This document shows, piece after piece, positions 24,052 to 37,400 of a DNA stretch of 64,000 nt. The DNA is taken from NCBI RefSeq assembly GCF_028769735.1, contig NC_088170.1, forward strand, positions 44,250,585-44,314,584, written 5' to 3'. The position numbers and the translations under genes are program-made. The number at the start of each line of letters is the position of its first letter. The stretch's first letter is position 1. A model generated the notes under the pieces. The model saw only the letters and a list, made by a program, of their open reading frames with translations. It made no database searches and was not told the origin of the DNA. This DNA is from Zonotrichia leucophrys gambelii (lineage: Eukaryota; Chordata; Aves; Passeriformes; Passerellidae).

Positions 24052-27000
24052 ATATAGCTCTTCTCTGGGTTTGGTCACAAGAACAAATGACTCAGAATCC
24101 CTCCTGCGAACAAGTTTCATTCACATAGAGCCACACAAGTGAGATCACTCTGTGCACTAGGTCATTATAAGTGTACATCTATCAAGAATTAGGTATTTCA
24201 ATGAGTATTTCAGCTTAGGGTGGTATATCCAGTATTTAATACTAAAGATGTTTTTCACCATTGACCAGAGTAATTACCAGTCCAGTTAAGGCTAGATTTG
24301 AAAAGTGCCTTCCTATTTCACACAAAATGTATTAGGAAGTGGAAAAAATCACATATTTTCTGACTCCCTCATTTTCATATATTATTTCACTACTGTATTT
24401 GCTCTGAAAGATAATGGGACACTTTGAAAAAATAGCTGCAATAAAGCATTTACTGAAACCAAAAACATAAAATTAAGAAGGTTTGCCAGAGTGAACCAAG
24501 CTCAAACAATTTATCAAGGGCCTCCACATTTAGGATTGTCAAAGACCTGTAACATATTTCTCCTAGTACACAAAAGGAAAATAATCTTTTACCCTCGAGA
24601 ATAATGTTAGCAAAGTGCATTCAACCAACTCAGGCTGAATTATGCTAACAACCCTGTTCACCTCTGGACATGGAGACCTTCAATCCATCACTGTAAAATT
24701 TGATAAAAATGTTCCAGGAACTGCCAAAAGGTTCATATTTAATTACCACTGGAATCAATAGAATGAAATATTGCAGAAAATTGCATGTTCTACATCATTT
24801 AAGTTTTCTGATTCCTGACTTCTGGGCTTACAGAATGCAGAGGTAGTCTGCATTACCTTCTAAACCCTAATTCATCTGGTTTAGAAAGAGTAATTAATTT
24901 CTACTCCAAAGAACATAAAGCTGTCACCACTTCAAAGTATGTTCCATAGGCTTGGATTTACTGGGAAGAGCAAGAAGCTGCATCTGCCCTTGTTTCTGTC
25001 ATGCAGAACACCCATTAAACAAATGATCCGATTCTCATCACAGGCTTTCCAGCTGGTGAATGCATGCCCAAGAACTAAAAACAGATCTGGATTTAGCTCT
25101 ACTTATGAAAAGAGAAAGGACATGTATCAGCTCCTTGGGAACAAGCAAAACATTTTTGTAGGATTTGGAGAATGATTGCCTTAAAATTTCTGTCAGGTAG
25201 CAGGATACTAAATAACTTAGTCTAAGAACTCCAATTAGAAAACAAAAGCACTAATAATTCTGCAATCCTTAAGGTACTAATATGTTTCTCTGACAAAATC
25301 AGATGTGATTTTCAAAATACTACTACCACAAGTATCAAGCCTCAGGAATAAACATACCAGTGCTTGAATGGTATGCAATAAAATAACCGGAAAAAAAGAA
25401 ATAAAGTATTTGGGTATTAGTTTTTTATTTTTTGCACGTGGCACTGAACAGAGCTGCTACAAGCATGATACATTAAAAGCACTACATTTTTATTTGTGAA
25501 ATACTGTTAAGATATTTTCATTAAGGTACCTGTCTGCAAGACACAAGAATATATATGTCTAGCTGTACTAGCAAGCAAAACTCCTTTTATATCTGGCTTG
25601 TGCTTCCATTTTGCTTAACAATTCACCTATGCATACTAAACCACAAAATACTTAGCAAATTTTCTTTGTATTTATTTAAATACTCATAGAGCAATGTAAG
25701 TTGCTGCATGAGCAGATGACTGAAGAAGCCTAAGATTCGTGAACCGTGCAGCTTCTCCTGTCTGCCCTGCTTCAGTAAGAATTCCAGCTCCTTCCCTTGC
25801 CCCTCAGAATTACCCACTGTCCCATGGCACCTACGAATGATGTCCACACTCTGTAAATCACCCTCCAGGTGTCCCCACAAGCTGCCATATATCTCACTGA
25901 AAAACTCAGCGAGGTGCAGCCAGTTCTGCAGGTGTGTGTGCTTGAGCACAACAGGTAACTGTGAGCTAACGCTCCTCCTTACTGGGGTCAGCTGCAGTTA
26001 TTTTGGGAAATTGCATTCGTTCTCAAGCTTGAATTAGAAACAGCACAACAGGTAAAAAAGTTACCAGAGAAACACCTGTGAGTGCACAGGACTCAGTACA
26101 CAGTATCTAGGTCTCATTTCCTTAAAAACTGGCTAAACAATATGCAGACCCTTGTTTTTCATTAAATGTTTCTCTGGAAAACTAAATACTGATGAAACCT
26201 TTAGCATGTCATGGGCTTTTCTGCCATTCCACTGATGTAAACCTCACGTTTATATATATATAAGCCAGAGAAAACCAGCTTTTCTAGGGCTAACAAGCAA
26301 AAATTTTCCCCTGTTTGTAACTTTTCTGAAATTAATGAATTAATGAAAGTATTACTTAATGTAAAATTACTTCACTGAAAAATGAATTGTATTATCAATC
26401 CCTGTCACATGAGTTATCATCTGTAAATGTCAGATATTCCTTCTAGTGAGATACTGATCACTTGGATTGGATTCAATCTGAATTAAAATTTAAATAATTT
26501 CTCTTCTATCATGTGCTCCCTGATCAAACTAGCTTAACATTTTTTGATGTTAAAAATAAACTTAAAACAAAAAAATGTTTCCTTTAAGTCTAAAAATGTC
26601 ATCAGTAGTAAATATATCTTTTTTTTTCCTTACCGCCCAATTTCTGAAAGGGCAGCTCATATTCCATGTTGAATATTTTAATGATTTTATCTTGGTGCCC
26701 AGTTAACCAAAGTCCCCTCAGTAAAATCAGTATGTATAATTGAATGGTTTGGCAGAATTGGCATTCTAGACACAGAAAATGCTAATGCTGTTTACCACGT
26801 GCATGCCTAAAAGTCCATCTACTAATTTTTCTATTAAGCCAGCCTGCTGGGCTTAAAAGCTGAAAGTTAGAAACCTACTTATTAGGCATGCAGACAGATC
26901 AAAGCCTCACAGGACTTCTTGAACCCATTAGAGAATGTATTGCACTACCAGGGAGTCATCTCCCTCCTGAACCAATACAGTAAAAGCATCCAAGCATGTA

Positions 27001-30000
27001 TCTTACTGTAATGGTATATAGATTTGGACTTACAATTAGCTTCATCATAAAAATGTAAGGTCTTGCGTAAGTTTCTGCTGAAAAGACTCACCTTTGCCCC
27101 AGTACAAACTAAACAGAACTATACACTTTTACACCTGACTACTTCAAAGGAAGACAATTTTTGAGTGAGTATAGGTGGAAAGGAAAAGTGGATGGAACAC
27201 CCATTATCTTTTTTTTTGCAGAGCTTTCAGCCACAGTTACAATTTTCCCAAACTGGAGGAGAGTGAGAAGGATGACAACATAAGCTATTACCTTAAATAT
27301 AGGACAGTTAACCTGGGAGAATAACTGTGCTGAAGTTCTGATCATCTGTTTTCCATTTCTACAATTCATAGAAAACATTTCTTTACTGGCAAAGATAAAT
27401 AATGCACTGAATTTTAGGATTTTGGATGACATCACCGACAGGGAAGAGAACTAAGATAAGTTCTTAGGGATATAAATGGGCCCACGTAACAAAAAAATGA
27501 GATTAAGACTATTAGGAAAGTACTATGAAAACTTTCTTGATTAACATTATGTATATTAGGTCAGATCACAGATTTTAGAGAGACTGGGGCTGTTATCTCT
27601 ATCATATCATACAGCATAACAACACAGCTCAGCCTCTGGGATGCTTCCACCTGGCCTGTGGGGTTTTTTCACCTGATCCAGAAGATGCAGATCAGCTGTT
27701 TGAAGAGTAAACACATCTCCAACAGTCATGCTTCTCCTGTACTTGCAAATGGGGCCACACTGTGTGGCTGCTGTGTGCTCTGCCAGTGTATGACAGGAGG
27801 TGAGATATTTCCTTCTATCCACACATGGACTGCTAAAACTCCCTTGCTGCAGCTGCCAGTGAGTCATGAAACTTGGATCCAACATAACCTGAGCCTTTCA
27901 ACATGCAGTGTTCAGTCCCCTCAGATTTAATAGTGAGAGGAAACCAAGCCAGGCAAATGACACATGGGCAGGAATGAAGACAGAGTAGTGCAGTAACCTT
28001 TTTTTGTGTGTACACATAAAATGTCTACTACTTCTGATAATAAGCGGATATTTTCCAGTCAATGTATTATGAAACATTAAGAAAATTCTTAAAAATAATT
28101 ACAATGAAAGAATATTTAGCTTCTAGTTTGCTCTCCTTCCTCACAAGGGACATATTCTGTGACTGCTTTCAGAAACAAGTTCATGAATGATACCAATTAA
28201 CCACAGTTAAGTTAATTACCAGTCTGGTTTTGTCCTCTGTCTCATCTTTTTTGTTGACAGCCATTGACAGCCATTACTTTGCTCACAGTACCATGAGTGC
28301 CTACTCGAGGGAAGAAAAACCACAGAGAACCACAGAGAACTCCCTGATCTTCACCAGGTTAAGAAAATAATATTTACCTTTGCTTTGCTTTCCATCCCTT
28401 CTTCTCTTTGTAAGGATAAGGGAATTAAAAAATACAAGGAACAAGCAATAAGTCACTACTGAATATTAATTGCTAATAAAAAAAGAACACACTTCCCAAA
28501 CAAACCTTACCCTTATGTCAGAAGGAAAGAGGGGAAACAGACAAGTCAACAGTGGACTGTGGCCCCCATTTAATAGACGACACGTTTGCTGTTTTGGCCC
28601 ATCCTTGGAGTCATGCTACTCACTGTCACCATGGACTGAATGGCTTCTGCATCATCTGCCAAGAAAGGAGCTCTCCCAGACTATCCTTCACCTCCACCTT
28701 AGGAGAATATCAGACTGAGTAAATGCATCTCCTCTGCTGCAGAAGAGACATTAAGGCAATTCCTCTCATTGCACCAACTCCCTCCTACCTCTTAGGAGAT
28801 CAAATCTTACTGATTCTTCTTGACAAAGAGAAAACTAAATCCTTTGCCCGTACTCCAGCCTCTACTACAGATATTTTATGGCTCTAACAAGTCTTGAAAA
28901 GTCTTCTAGAGCTTGTATCTCACAAAGAGTAAGAATTAGGGAAAAAAATGTTAGTTTCATTATGTGATGCTACATTTATGTTACAAGGTTCTCTCTTTTA
29001 TAGTTATTTCTAGAAAGCCTTTGCTAATAAATAAATCACTTCTTCTGTCTGGGCTTTGATACTACTTCATAAAATAATGGCCAAATTCTGCTCTGACTGA
29101 AATCATTGTTAAAATTTCCACTGATCAAACTGGATACAACACCCTATAATAAATGTATGATCTTAACAGTTTCTACATTGTCCTAGGTTTCCCCTTAAAA
29201 TACAAACTTAGAGAAGGTCATTTATGGTTGCATATTACCAAAGTACTTCAAGAACAGATGTGCACTGCTTAGGAAACTCATCCTCTCTCAAGCATGGTGC
29301 TTTGAACCTTGCCCTCCCCAACGTGGTCCCTTAAAAGCAGGGAGCATAAGTTTGTAAAAACTGAAGATGATGGATTATATGATGTGCAAAATCAAGATTT
29401 GATTTATTGTTTGCTTTTTTTCTTCCAGGAGCACACATACATTAGATGTATATAGATGGATATTGTATATTAGATGGATGTAAATATCAAGGCTAAGATT
29501 CAAAATCAAAGGTTTATTTAAAACAAAACAACTTCAAAGGAAGTTATAATATGCCTTTAAAGACTACCAAAAGACAAACTTATCTCTGTTTATACCCCTA
29601 TCAAACTTACATTCTGTTTGTGTCAATGCTGAGCTGTGCTTCACAACTGGATGAACCATACCTGGTGAGCTTCCATACCTCCCATAAGCCCTGGCCTGGT
29701 CTGACTGGATGGCTTAGGAAATATGGCTATACTACACCAGTTAGAAGGCTAAAAGCCAAAAACAGCATTAGAAAAGAACATTATAAATGTCCTGTGTTCT
29801 GGCGAATAATGGACTTCGAAACATGCTTTTTTCCCCAAAAAAACTAAGTGGATTTTTTCAATGTGTTATGAAATGTTATTCACACTGGGACTGCTTTACG
29901 CAACTGATATGCTGGAAGAAATCTTTTTCCAAAATAGCATTTTTTATTGCTATGGGAACTGTTTCCTCCATTCTATTTCAGTTTTCTCATTACTAGGTTA

Positions 30001-30118
30001 GAAATTAGTTTCACATGTTTACATAGTAATTCTCAAAAATAACTCACATGATGGGAAAAAGAAGGCACAGATTTTGAAATGGTTTCCAGGTGGAGAATGA
30101 GTTTTGGGATCAGTAAAT
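24052..30118. other. Noncoding DNA; one exon candidate inside
   Basis: No repeat or RNA gene is recognised. A minus-strand exon candidate at 25627-25991 is listed separately. A short open frame at 27139-27435 on the minus strand has splice-like edges but nothing recognisable. Confidence 0.5.
25627..25991 (-). other. Candidate coding exon or pseudo-exon, unknown product
   Basis: The minus strand is open for 124 codons between stops at 25998-26000 and 25623-25625. The frame closes exactly over a good donor: the exon would end ...CATAG at 25627, with GTGAAT following. A possible acceptor is CTGCAG before 25991, but its pyrimidine tract is weak. The predicted peptide is leucine-rich and helical in character (stretches such as NWLHLAEFFSEIYGSLWGHL and GFFSHLLMQQLTLLYEYL), and its third codon positions are richer in G/C than the surroundings. 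I do not recognise the family. Roughly one open stretch this long is expected by chance in 64 kb at this composition, so it may be accidental or an old retrocopy. Confidence 0.25.
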
Positions 30119-30164
30119 GAGTTAGTAAATGAAAGCTTTTTGAGTCAGTAAATGGAAGCTTTTT
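30119..30164. repeat. Tandem duplication, 23-bp unit
   Basis: Unit 1 (30119-30141) and unit 2 (30142-30164) both read GAGT(T/C)AGTAAATG(A/G)AAGCTTTTT with two differences. A partial earlier unit (CAGTAAATGA) lies at 30111-30120. It is a simple local duplication. Confidence 0.85.
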
Positions 30165-31884
30165 CAAGGGGATTTTTCCTGTATGTTATACATGCACTAG
30201 GAGGAGAATGGCGGAAGGATAGTGGAGGATAAGCCACAAATGAAGATAAGGAGGACTTTATGTGGATGGGAATTTCTGGAAGATCAAAATGGTTTACAAA
30301 ATATTAAGGAAGTTCCTGCTACAGGAAAAACACTGCAAGATCTGTACAGACGGTTAATAGTCTTTACTTATTTTTAGGACTAATTATTTAAGAAATGCTT
30401 TTAGTTTTCTTTCCTAGTCTACCTCGCATAATTATATATTTTTGATTTAAAACGCCTGAAAAAAGCTTGTTTGCCTGAGTGGTCCAATCTCTTATTCTTT
30501 TATTGCTTTTTAAACTTTTATTAAGGAAGCCATAAGGAATCAAACTAAGTGGACCATATTTTTCTCAAATCTGATTTCTGCTGTGCTTTTTCTTTTTCAT
30601 AGCTTGCAGAATGAGGGAGGGAAATAACTGCCCAAGTCCTGTGTTTATCCAGAAAATTGTTTGGTAGGCCATGGTGTCCTGTAGCCAGCAAACTACATTT
30701 CTAAAATTCACATAAATAACTGCTGAGAAAGCTATGTCTAGCAGAAAACAAATAGGAGAAAAATCTTGCTACAATTTAGATAGACACAGTGACAGATTAA
30801 TTGCTAAAAGTATGGCATAATCAAACTGGGATGCATTTTATTAGATTTTTTTCACAGTTAAATCTATTTGAATAAATAAGGTTTTAGGACAGCTGGGAAC
30901 CAGCAAAAAATATGGCAAGGGACTAAAATTCAGTTTAACTGACATATCACAAAATCTGGAGTTCAGTTCTGTATATGCAATGTCATCCAAGAAAAGTATC
31001 AACATTTTATGAACTCTCACCCTCTTACAGTTAGAATCCTGTTGTCACTGGCCCTGCAACTTCAGCATCCTTAAATTTCATCTTTCAAAACCAAAGATAT
31101 TTCAAAAGTATGGTTTTACTTTCAGATAAGAAAGTCTGCTAAGCAGCCTGTTACCTGGGTAGGAAACTGATACTCCAAACTAAGATATTTTAGCTTTGGT
31201 TTGGTACTAGGTGAGCTCAAGTAAAAGATATTCCAGGTAGTAAACTGCCTAAAACTGTAAAACAGAGCTGCTTTTGAATAGTTCAATTCAACTATTGACT
31301 AAAGCCATCACCTTTGGCTTCTTGATCCAGAACTCGTTCTATCCCAAAAGAGAATTTCTTATGCTTGTCATGAGTGATTTGGAATTGATAAAGAAAAATA
31401 TCTGAAGATTCTTATAAAGTTGCTTTACTCTCAAAAAATTTTTTCAACTCCTTCATGTCACTGCTTATACCAAGGACTGTCTTAAAAATCTCTCTTGGGA
31501 TTGTAACTGTAGATGGGAGCTGAATTGTACTGCACTTTTGACAGATCCAACCAAACATCTGAAAGCATCCATGAACACTAAGGAATAATAAAAAGCTTTA
31601 CAGCAGTGTCTTTTTGGATGCTCTAAATGCAGAGAACTAACTAGTTTAGCTACCAATTTGAATCTTCATAAAATTTTATATAAAGTCTCCTATAGGAATT
31701 TATAAAAACTGTTCTTACAGACTTCCCCAATACATGCTAAATTATTTCTCATACCTTTTAATTGGATTTCTTGGCCATCCAAGAGATGCCCAACCGTCTG
31801 CATTTTAGCTCCTCCCACGGTTTAAATATATACATGTAGAACTGTTTCTGATCAAAGAATTTTAATTTAAATCCTCAGAATTTG

Positions 31885-31911
31885 AGTTAAATAAAAAAGA
31901 AAACCTACTTT
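31885..31911 (+). repeat. 27-bp exact direct repeat, copy 1
   Basis: AGTTAAATAAAAAAG followed by AAAACCTACTTT is identical at 34396-34422. The flanks differ on both sides. The A-rich half reduces its significance, but the remaining GAAAACCTACTTT is not simple sequence. Confidence 0.85.
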
Positions 31912-34395
31912 TCCTCACTGAAAAGAGAATCAGAAGGTAAGGCAGATAAGTCTTGGTTATAAATATTTCAGTATTTATTTCCATTGTTCACCCTGAAAAC
32001 CTATTGGAAAAACATCCCTTTCCATGTTTTTGTTTTGTTTTGTTTTACTTATGCTATTTGCTTTGCAAGAAACAATTTCCACTATGGGCAACAAAAATAT
32101 ATTACTGTATTTTCCAACAGAAGGACAGGAAACTATTATATTTTTCTCAGTTACTAGCCCTGCACCTTTCCCTAAATATTCTCCAGAAATTATGAGAAGC
32201 TATTTCTTTCTGAAGTTAAGCAGAAAAAATGCCAATATAAAATCAGTAAAAACTGCCTGTAACAGTAACTTCTACTCTACAGATCCTCACTTTCATATCA
32301 ATTAGTGGTATGTTTGGCTGTATGTTTTGTGTTGTGCAGGCCTTTGAAATACACTGGTTGGTGTAGCATTCCTGGCCAAGTGGAGAAAGCAGATCCTAGG
32401 AGGTTGCTCACCAGTACTTTTCAACATCATTTTTATTAAGGGAGCAGTAATGTCTCCTATCAACTTGTAATGTCTTTTAATGTAAAGGAAAAAACAGATG
32501 CTTACTTGTCACTAGAGACTGAACATGTATTTTCTACAAAAATGATTGCTCTACATCTTCTTTGACTGCTTCATCAGTTTGCAGATTGCTGAGGAAAAGC
32601 TTCCTATTTTAGGCCACACACTACCTTGCAAAAAAGCCCTATGAATGCAGGGAATAAATAGTAACAAGAATACAGTCAGCACAGAACAATATTAATTGCT
32701 AAAAGGAACTCTTGATGTTCTAAATAATAATGCACTATCTATCTCTGAATTCTGACAGACAAGAGTTGACAAATGCTGAAGTTTCATTTTGTTTTTTGTT
32801 CAACAGCTGCTTTTCCAAAGCATCTCCATTTGAAGAACTCCCAGGACTCTGGCATACATCACGAATCCCAGCTTTCAGAAGATGTTGACAGCAGAGCATC
32901 TCCCTTCACACACAGACTTTTATTCACACAGAAGCTCAATAATTCAATAAAAACTTGACTATGCAGTAAATGAACTAATACAAATGAACTTAGGACATGG
33001 CAGGAATGGCTTATAAAGCCCCTGGGCAGTTATCACATTTCTAAATCCTTTCTAGCACGAGGAGAGGAAGAAGGGTTGCTGGCACCAGGAGGTGCAGCAG
33101 AGGCGGTACAGGACCCTCTGCCCCAGACCCTCTGCAGGTGCCTCCTCAGTGGGAGGATTACACTGACTTTTGTGACATTAGCAGCCAGCCAGTTCTGCAA
33201 CAGAGAGAGAAACATACAGGGTGCCAAATCCCAAATTATGCTAAACATAGACACAGGGATGCTGAATTACACTTGAGGGATTACAGTCCTTCTTTCTCCA
33301 CTCCCTTTTCACATCAAAGTGGGGTCAATTTCTTTGGTTTCTGAACTATTTCTGATTGCTCTTTAGAGCAGCAAGTGCTACTCCAGCCCTCCTACAGTTA
33401 TCCTGTGCTTCAGCTACCACAAGCTTTTTTATAGCATGCTGTTGACAACATTGTTCAAATTAGCCCTGACAAAATATACATTATACACACCAATAGGCAG
33501 AATTTCTGGGTTCTGGCAGTTGTATGACAGTTCTATTACTGCACAACTGCAAGGAGCCTACAGAAATGAAAATGTGAACAAGATTTATTTTTCCTCCGTT
33601 GATATAAAATACTTCAAAATTATATGATGAAAATAAAGCTCAGCTCTTTGTTGTCACCACAAATGAATGCATACATAAAAATTAAATCCACTGGAATTTC
33701 ACTCTAAGACAGGCAACATTTTCCATACAGAAACTTTGGCCTATATTGGGTGCTTCACTCTTCCTGAGTGCACTGAAGAATGTGTTGGAAGTATGATCAA
33801 CCAATAAAAGGCACACAAACATGTTGTTGTGCATTTCTGTAAATTGTTCTCTTCCTTTGAAAGCAACTAGATGTTGGGTCCTTAAATATGGCTAACACAA
33901 ACACACACAAAGATTCAAAATAGGCAAGAAAAAAATTGTACTATGCAGACTGCAAATATAAATGACACTATGCTATCTCACAAGACTTTAAGATATGAAA
34001 CAAAAATTAAAAGAGAAATATAAGAAATTAGAAGAAAAATTAGTCAAATTATACATAGCAGCCCAAACAGCTGTATGAATCTTGTGAATGTAGTGCTGTA
34101 CTGTTTGAATTTCACACAGCATTCACATGATATTTCCATAGTCTACATAACAAACAGAAGAAGATTTTTTTTATATATACTTAAAATAAGTATTTGGTTA
34201 TTGGCTGCCAGAAGAAAAACAAGTGAAGCATTCCTTAAGCTCCTTGGGAATTCATATCTCACACCTTTTTTCAGTCCTGTTTCAATCTTCCCTATGTGGC
34301 TGGAGTATTTGATTGTCTACTGGTCCTAGCAGTCACAAATGCCAGAGTCTGGAACATGACTTGCAGCCAAACATACTCTTTGAAAACACCTGTTA

Positions 34396-34422
34396 AGTTA
34401 AATAAAAAAGAAAACCTACTTT
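34396..34422 (+). repeat. 27-bp exact direct repeat, copy 2
   Basis: Identical to 31885-31911, 2.5 kb away and in the same orientation. There is no surrounding similarity that would make it part of a longer duplicated segment. Confidence 0.85.
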
Positions 34423-37400
34423 GAGGTTAAAGCTCAATGACTTGGCTTGGGGAAAAAAAGGATCCTCTTCAGTATTAATACAGTGCAACCGTTCTTCACA
34501 ATAACCTGTCCACTGGAGACCTCAGGGAGGTGTAATTAGTAATTTCTGATGAAAAGGTACAGTGACCAGAAATTTCTGTTTTTCCAGAGCATTTCATTCA
34601 GAAGGTTTTCCCTTGTAACTGAGGGTGCAATAATTTCTTTGGTGACAACTCACTTGCAACCAGTGCAGGGATTACCAGGCTGTAGATAACAGAGTGTCAA
34701 AACCAACTGCTGATGGAGGCTGCTTCCCCCACAGCCAGGGCTGGCACTTCTTGCCTGAGAGAGAAATGACCTGGGGAAGCCAAGAGACTTAAAAATATAC
34801 TGTTCTTAAATGCAAAGCCTCTGGTATCTTAGGCGCACTGTGTTTAAAACATAGGATCAGACATATTTTATTACTATAAAACTGGGAATTCCTCACCCTT
34901 TTGTACACAGGGGGCAGATTACTTCCTCAGAGAGCAGAAAGGCAAGCAAATACTTAGGCACACACAGAGCCTTGCCAATGAGAGCAGAGCATGCTTGAGT
35001 TTTACTTCAGAGCAGCACCACACCAGCACACTCTACAGCTCCCTGAGGCAGTTTTTTCTCAATAAAAGTGGACTATTTCTGCCAGTGCTGTTTCTCTTAC
35101 GAGGCAGGGAAGAAGGCAGGGTTTGAAGTTTCCCCTGGCAGCTCCAGGCCCCCATTCCCAGTGCTGCTATGACAGCTGGGGCAGATGTAGCTGGCAGCGA
35201 TGGCCAAGAGTTCTGCAGCCAGGTGTATTTCCAGTCTCAGACAATGACTCTCACATTTCTGGGGCATCTGTTTGGTTTTGACACCAAACCAAAATCTGTG
35301 GCTAAATAAAGTGCAAGAATAGTAAACCATGCAGCTGACTCCCAAGAATGAAATAGTAAAGTAGGAGAATTTTCTCTTTGGTCTTGAAGAGACTGATCAA
35401 ATCCTATCGTAAATCTGAATCAGAACTGTATCTTTACTGTGCAAAGAGAATTGATCAGCAATACAAAAATAGGACAGCAAAACAGTAATTTCTTCTGCAT
35501 TATGGGAATTGTACGACCCAAAATAAACATCTTCCTATCCACCAGCTGAATGTAAGAGTTATTTTCAAGGCTGACAACTGCCTACTCTATTTATGTAATT
35601 TAGAAGTCTGAAGTATTTATACTATTAAAATCCAGCATGTGGTAGAGATCTGGTTTTGTTTCAACAGGTGAAGATGAATTGTTTTCTGACAAAAATTGAA
35701 AAATATTACTTTACTGACTTTCTAGCTAGTAATTTAAAATAATAACTCAGGTAGTATTGGAAGGACCAGTTTTCTAATAAGAGAAATTAAATTTAAGAGA
35801 ATTCTTCCTATGTGAATTAGAACATACTGCTAATTTCTTATTTTATCTGATCTTCCTTAGTTGTCTGTTATTCTTATTATTCTTGTTTCTGTTTACTTAT
35901 TTCCTGCATGTACAGTATTTCTTTTCAAACCAAAATACTCTTAACAAAATTAATGAAACAGCAATTTTAAATGAACTCTAAGTGTAGATTGACTAAATAA
36001 GGATATTAGAAGAGGGACACATTTTTGAAACATTTTCCATATTTTACTGGGGGTTTTTTATTACAAAAAAACCCCACAGAGTTGTACCGTTGCTGAAAAT
36101 ATAAGGGTCAAGCCAGTTTTTTTCAATGAAAGTTTCAACTACTGTTGTGCCAGGAATTACTGCAGCTTTATTATTTAGTTTTCTGAGTGATCCTATCAAG
36201 TTTCTGTCAATCCTCCCTGTTTCCAAATGTGACCCTGTTTCCAAATCTGAGTGTCAGTAGCAACTTTGGAGGGATGGAGAGAGTCAAGAGAGGTGAAAAA
36301 TCACTTCCTCATCTATTTTGCTGCTCAGTCTCACTGAGAGAGAGTCTCTCTCAGATAGAGAACTCAACCTTGTTTTCTACAGTTCAAAAAAAGAAGGGAA
36401 ATTCTAACTCCAGCGCAAGACATCTGCGGGTTTGTGCTTTTTGTATGCTCAAGCAAATTATAAGAATTTGTGTAAGATTAAATGTCAATGCTTTCATGGT
36501 TAATTGACATACATTATCTAACATTTATTTCTGTAATTTCATTTTGCTGTATTCCCTGCTCATTTTGCATTCTGAAGGAGAGAAGGGCAGTTTTTCAGCT
36601 GACCTAATGAAAACACTGCCATGACAAATGAGAAACCAACCTGTGTGCAGTGGAGTCTGGCTGGAGAGAATGCTAATTCTCTGCCTCAATACTGCCTTCA
36701 AAGAGATTATTCAAGGCTCCCTCTGACATGGAACACAGTGACCAGCCAGCAAATGCTAGAAATGAAAATAACCTTTATATGTTTTAACAAAAAGGTGAAC
36801 TAAAAAAAGCAATCAGTCTTACCCTTAATGTTTACTATTAGTAGTGAACGAAGTGACTTTATTCAGTGCTTATTCAGTGACTTTCACTGGCAGGGTTTTT
36901 ACTGTAGATTTTTTAATTATTAAATCAGCGTAATTTATCTATATAAGGCAAAAGATACAAAAAATAAGCAATAGGAATCTGATGCTTTTTTTTTCAAACT
37001 TACCTGTTACTGAGATCTAGCAAATGCTTAAAAAACCTGGAAAAGAGATTTAAGCTACAGTTTTGCAAAAACTACATATACTGAAGTTGTGAACTTACTG
37101 TCCTTGTCAACCAGGTGGAATTTTATAGAATTTAAGTATCAAACACACAAAAGCATGAAGACAACTCAAATGAAAAAAATGACGCTCAGCCCCAGTCTAT
37201 CAAAAAATGCATGAATGAATCAAAGTCAGAAAATTAATCAAAATACTAAGAGTAATGAAAACCTTCTTAAGGTGACAAAATGTAAAAGTGGAGAAATTAC
37301 CTGGGATTTCTAAATTTCCACCTGCAGAAAACCAGAGTGATGTACAGTTAGTAGCTTATACTACCATGAATGCACCTAACTCATTAGTACTAACTTTTTT

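Noticed and set aside
27139..27435. 98-codon minus-strand frame with an AAG|GTAATA donor-like edge and an acceptor-like TTTATCTTTGCCAG
   Set aside because: The exon implied would be under 100 nt with unremarkable peptide content. Such site pairs are common in AT-rich introns, and it does not join in a convincing phase chain to the candidates at 25.6 and 22.9 kb.
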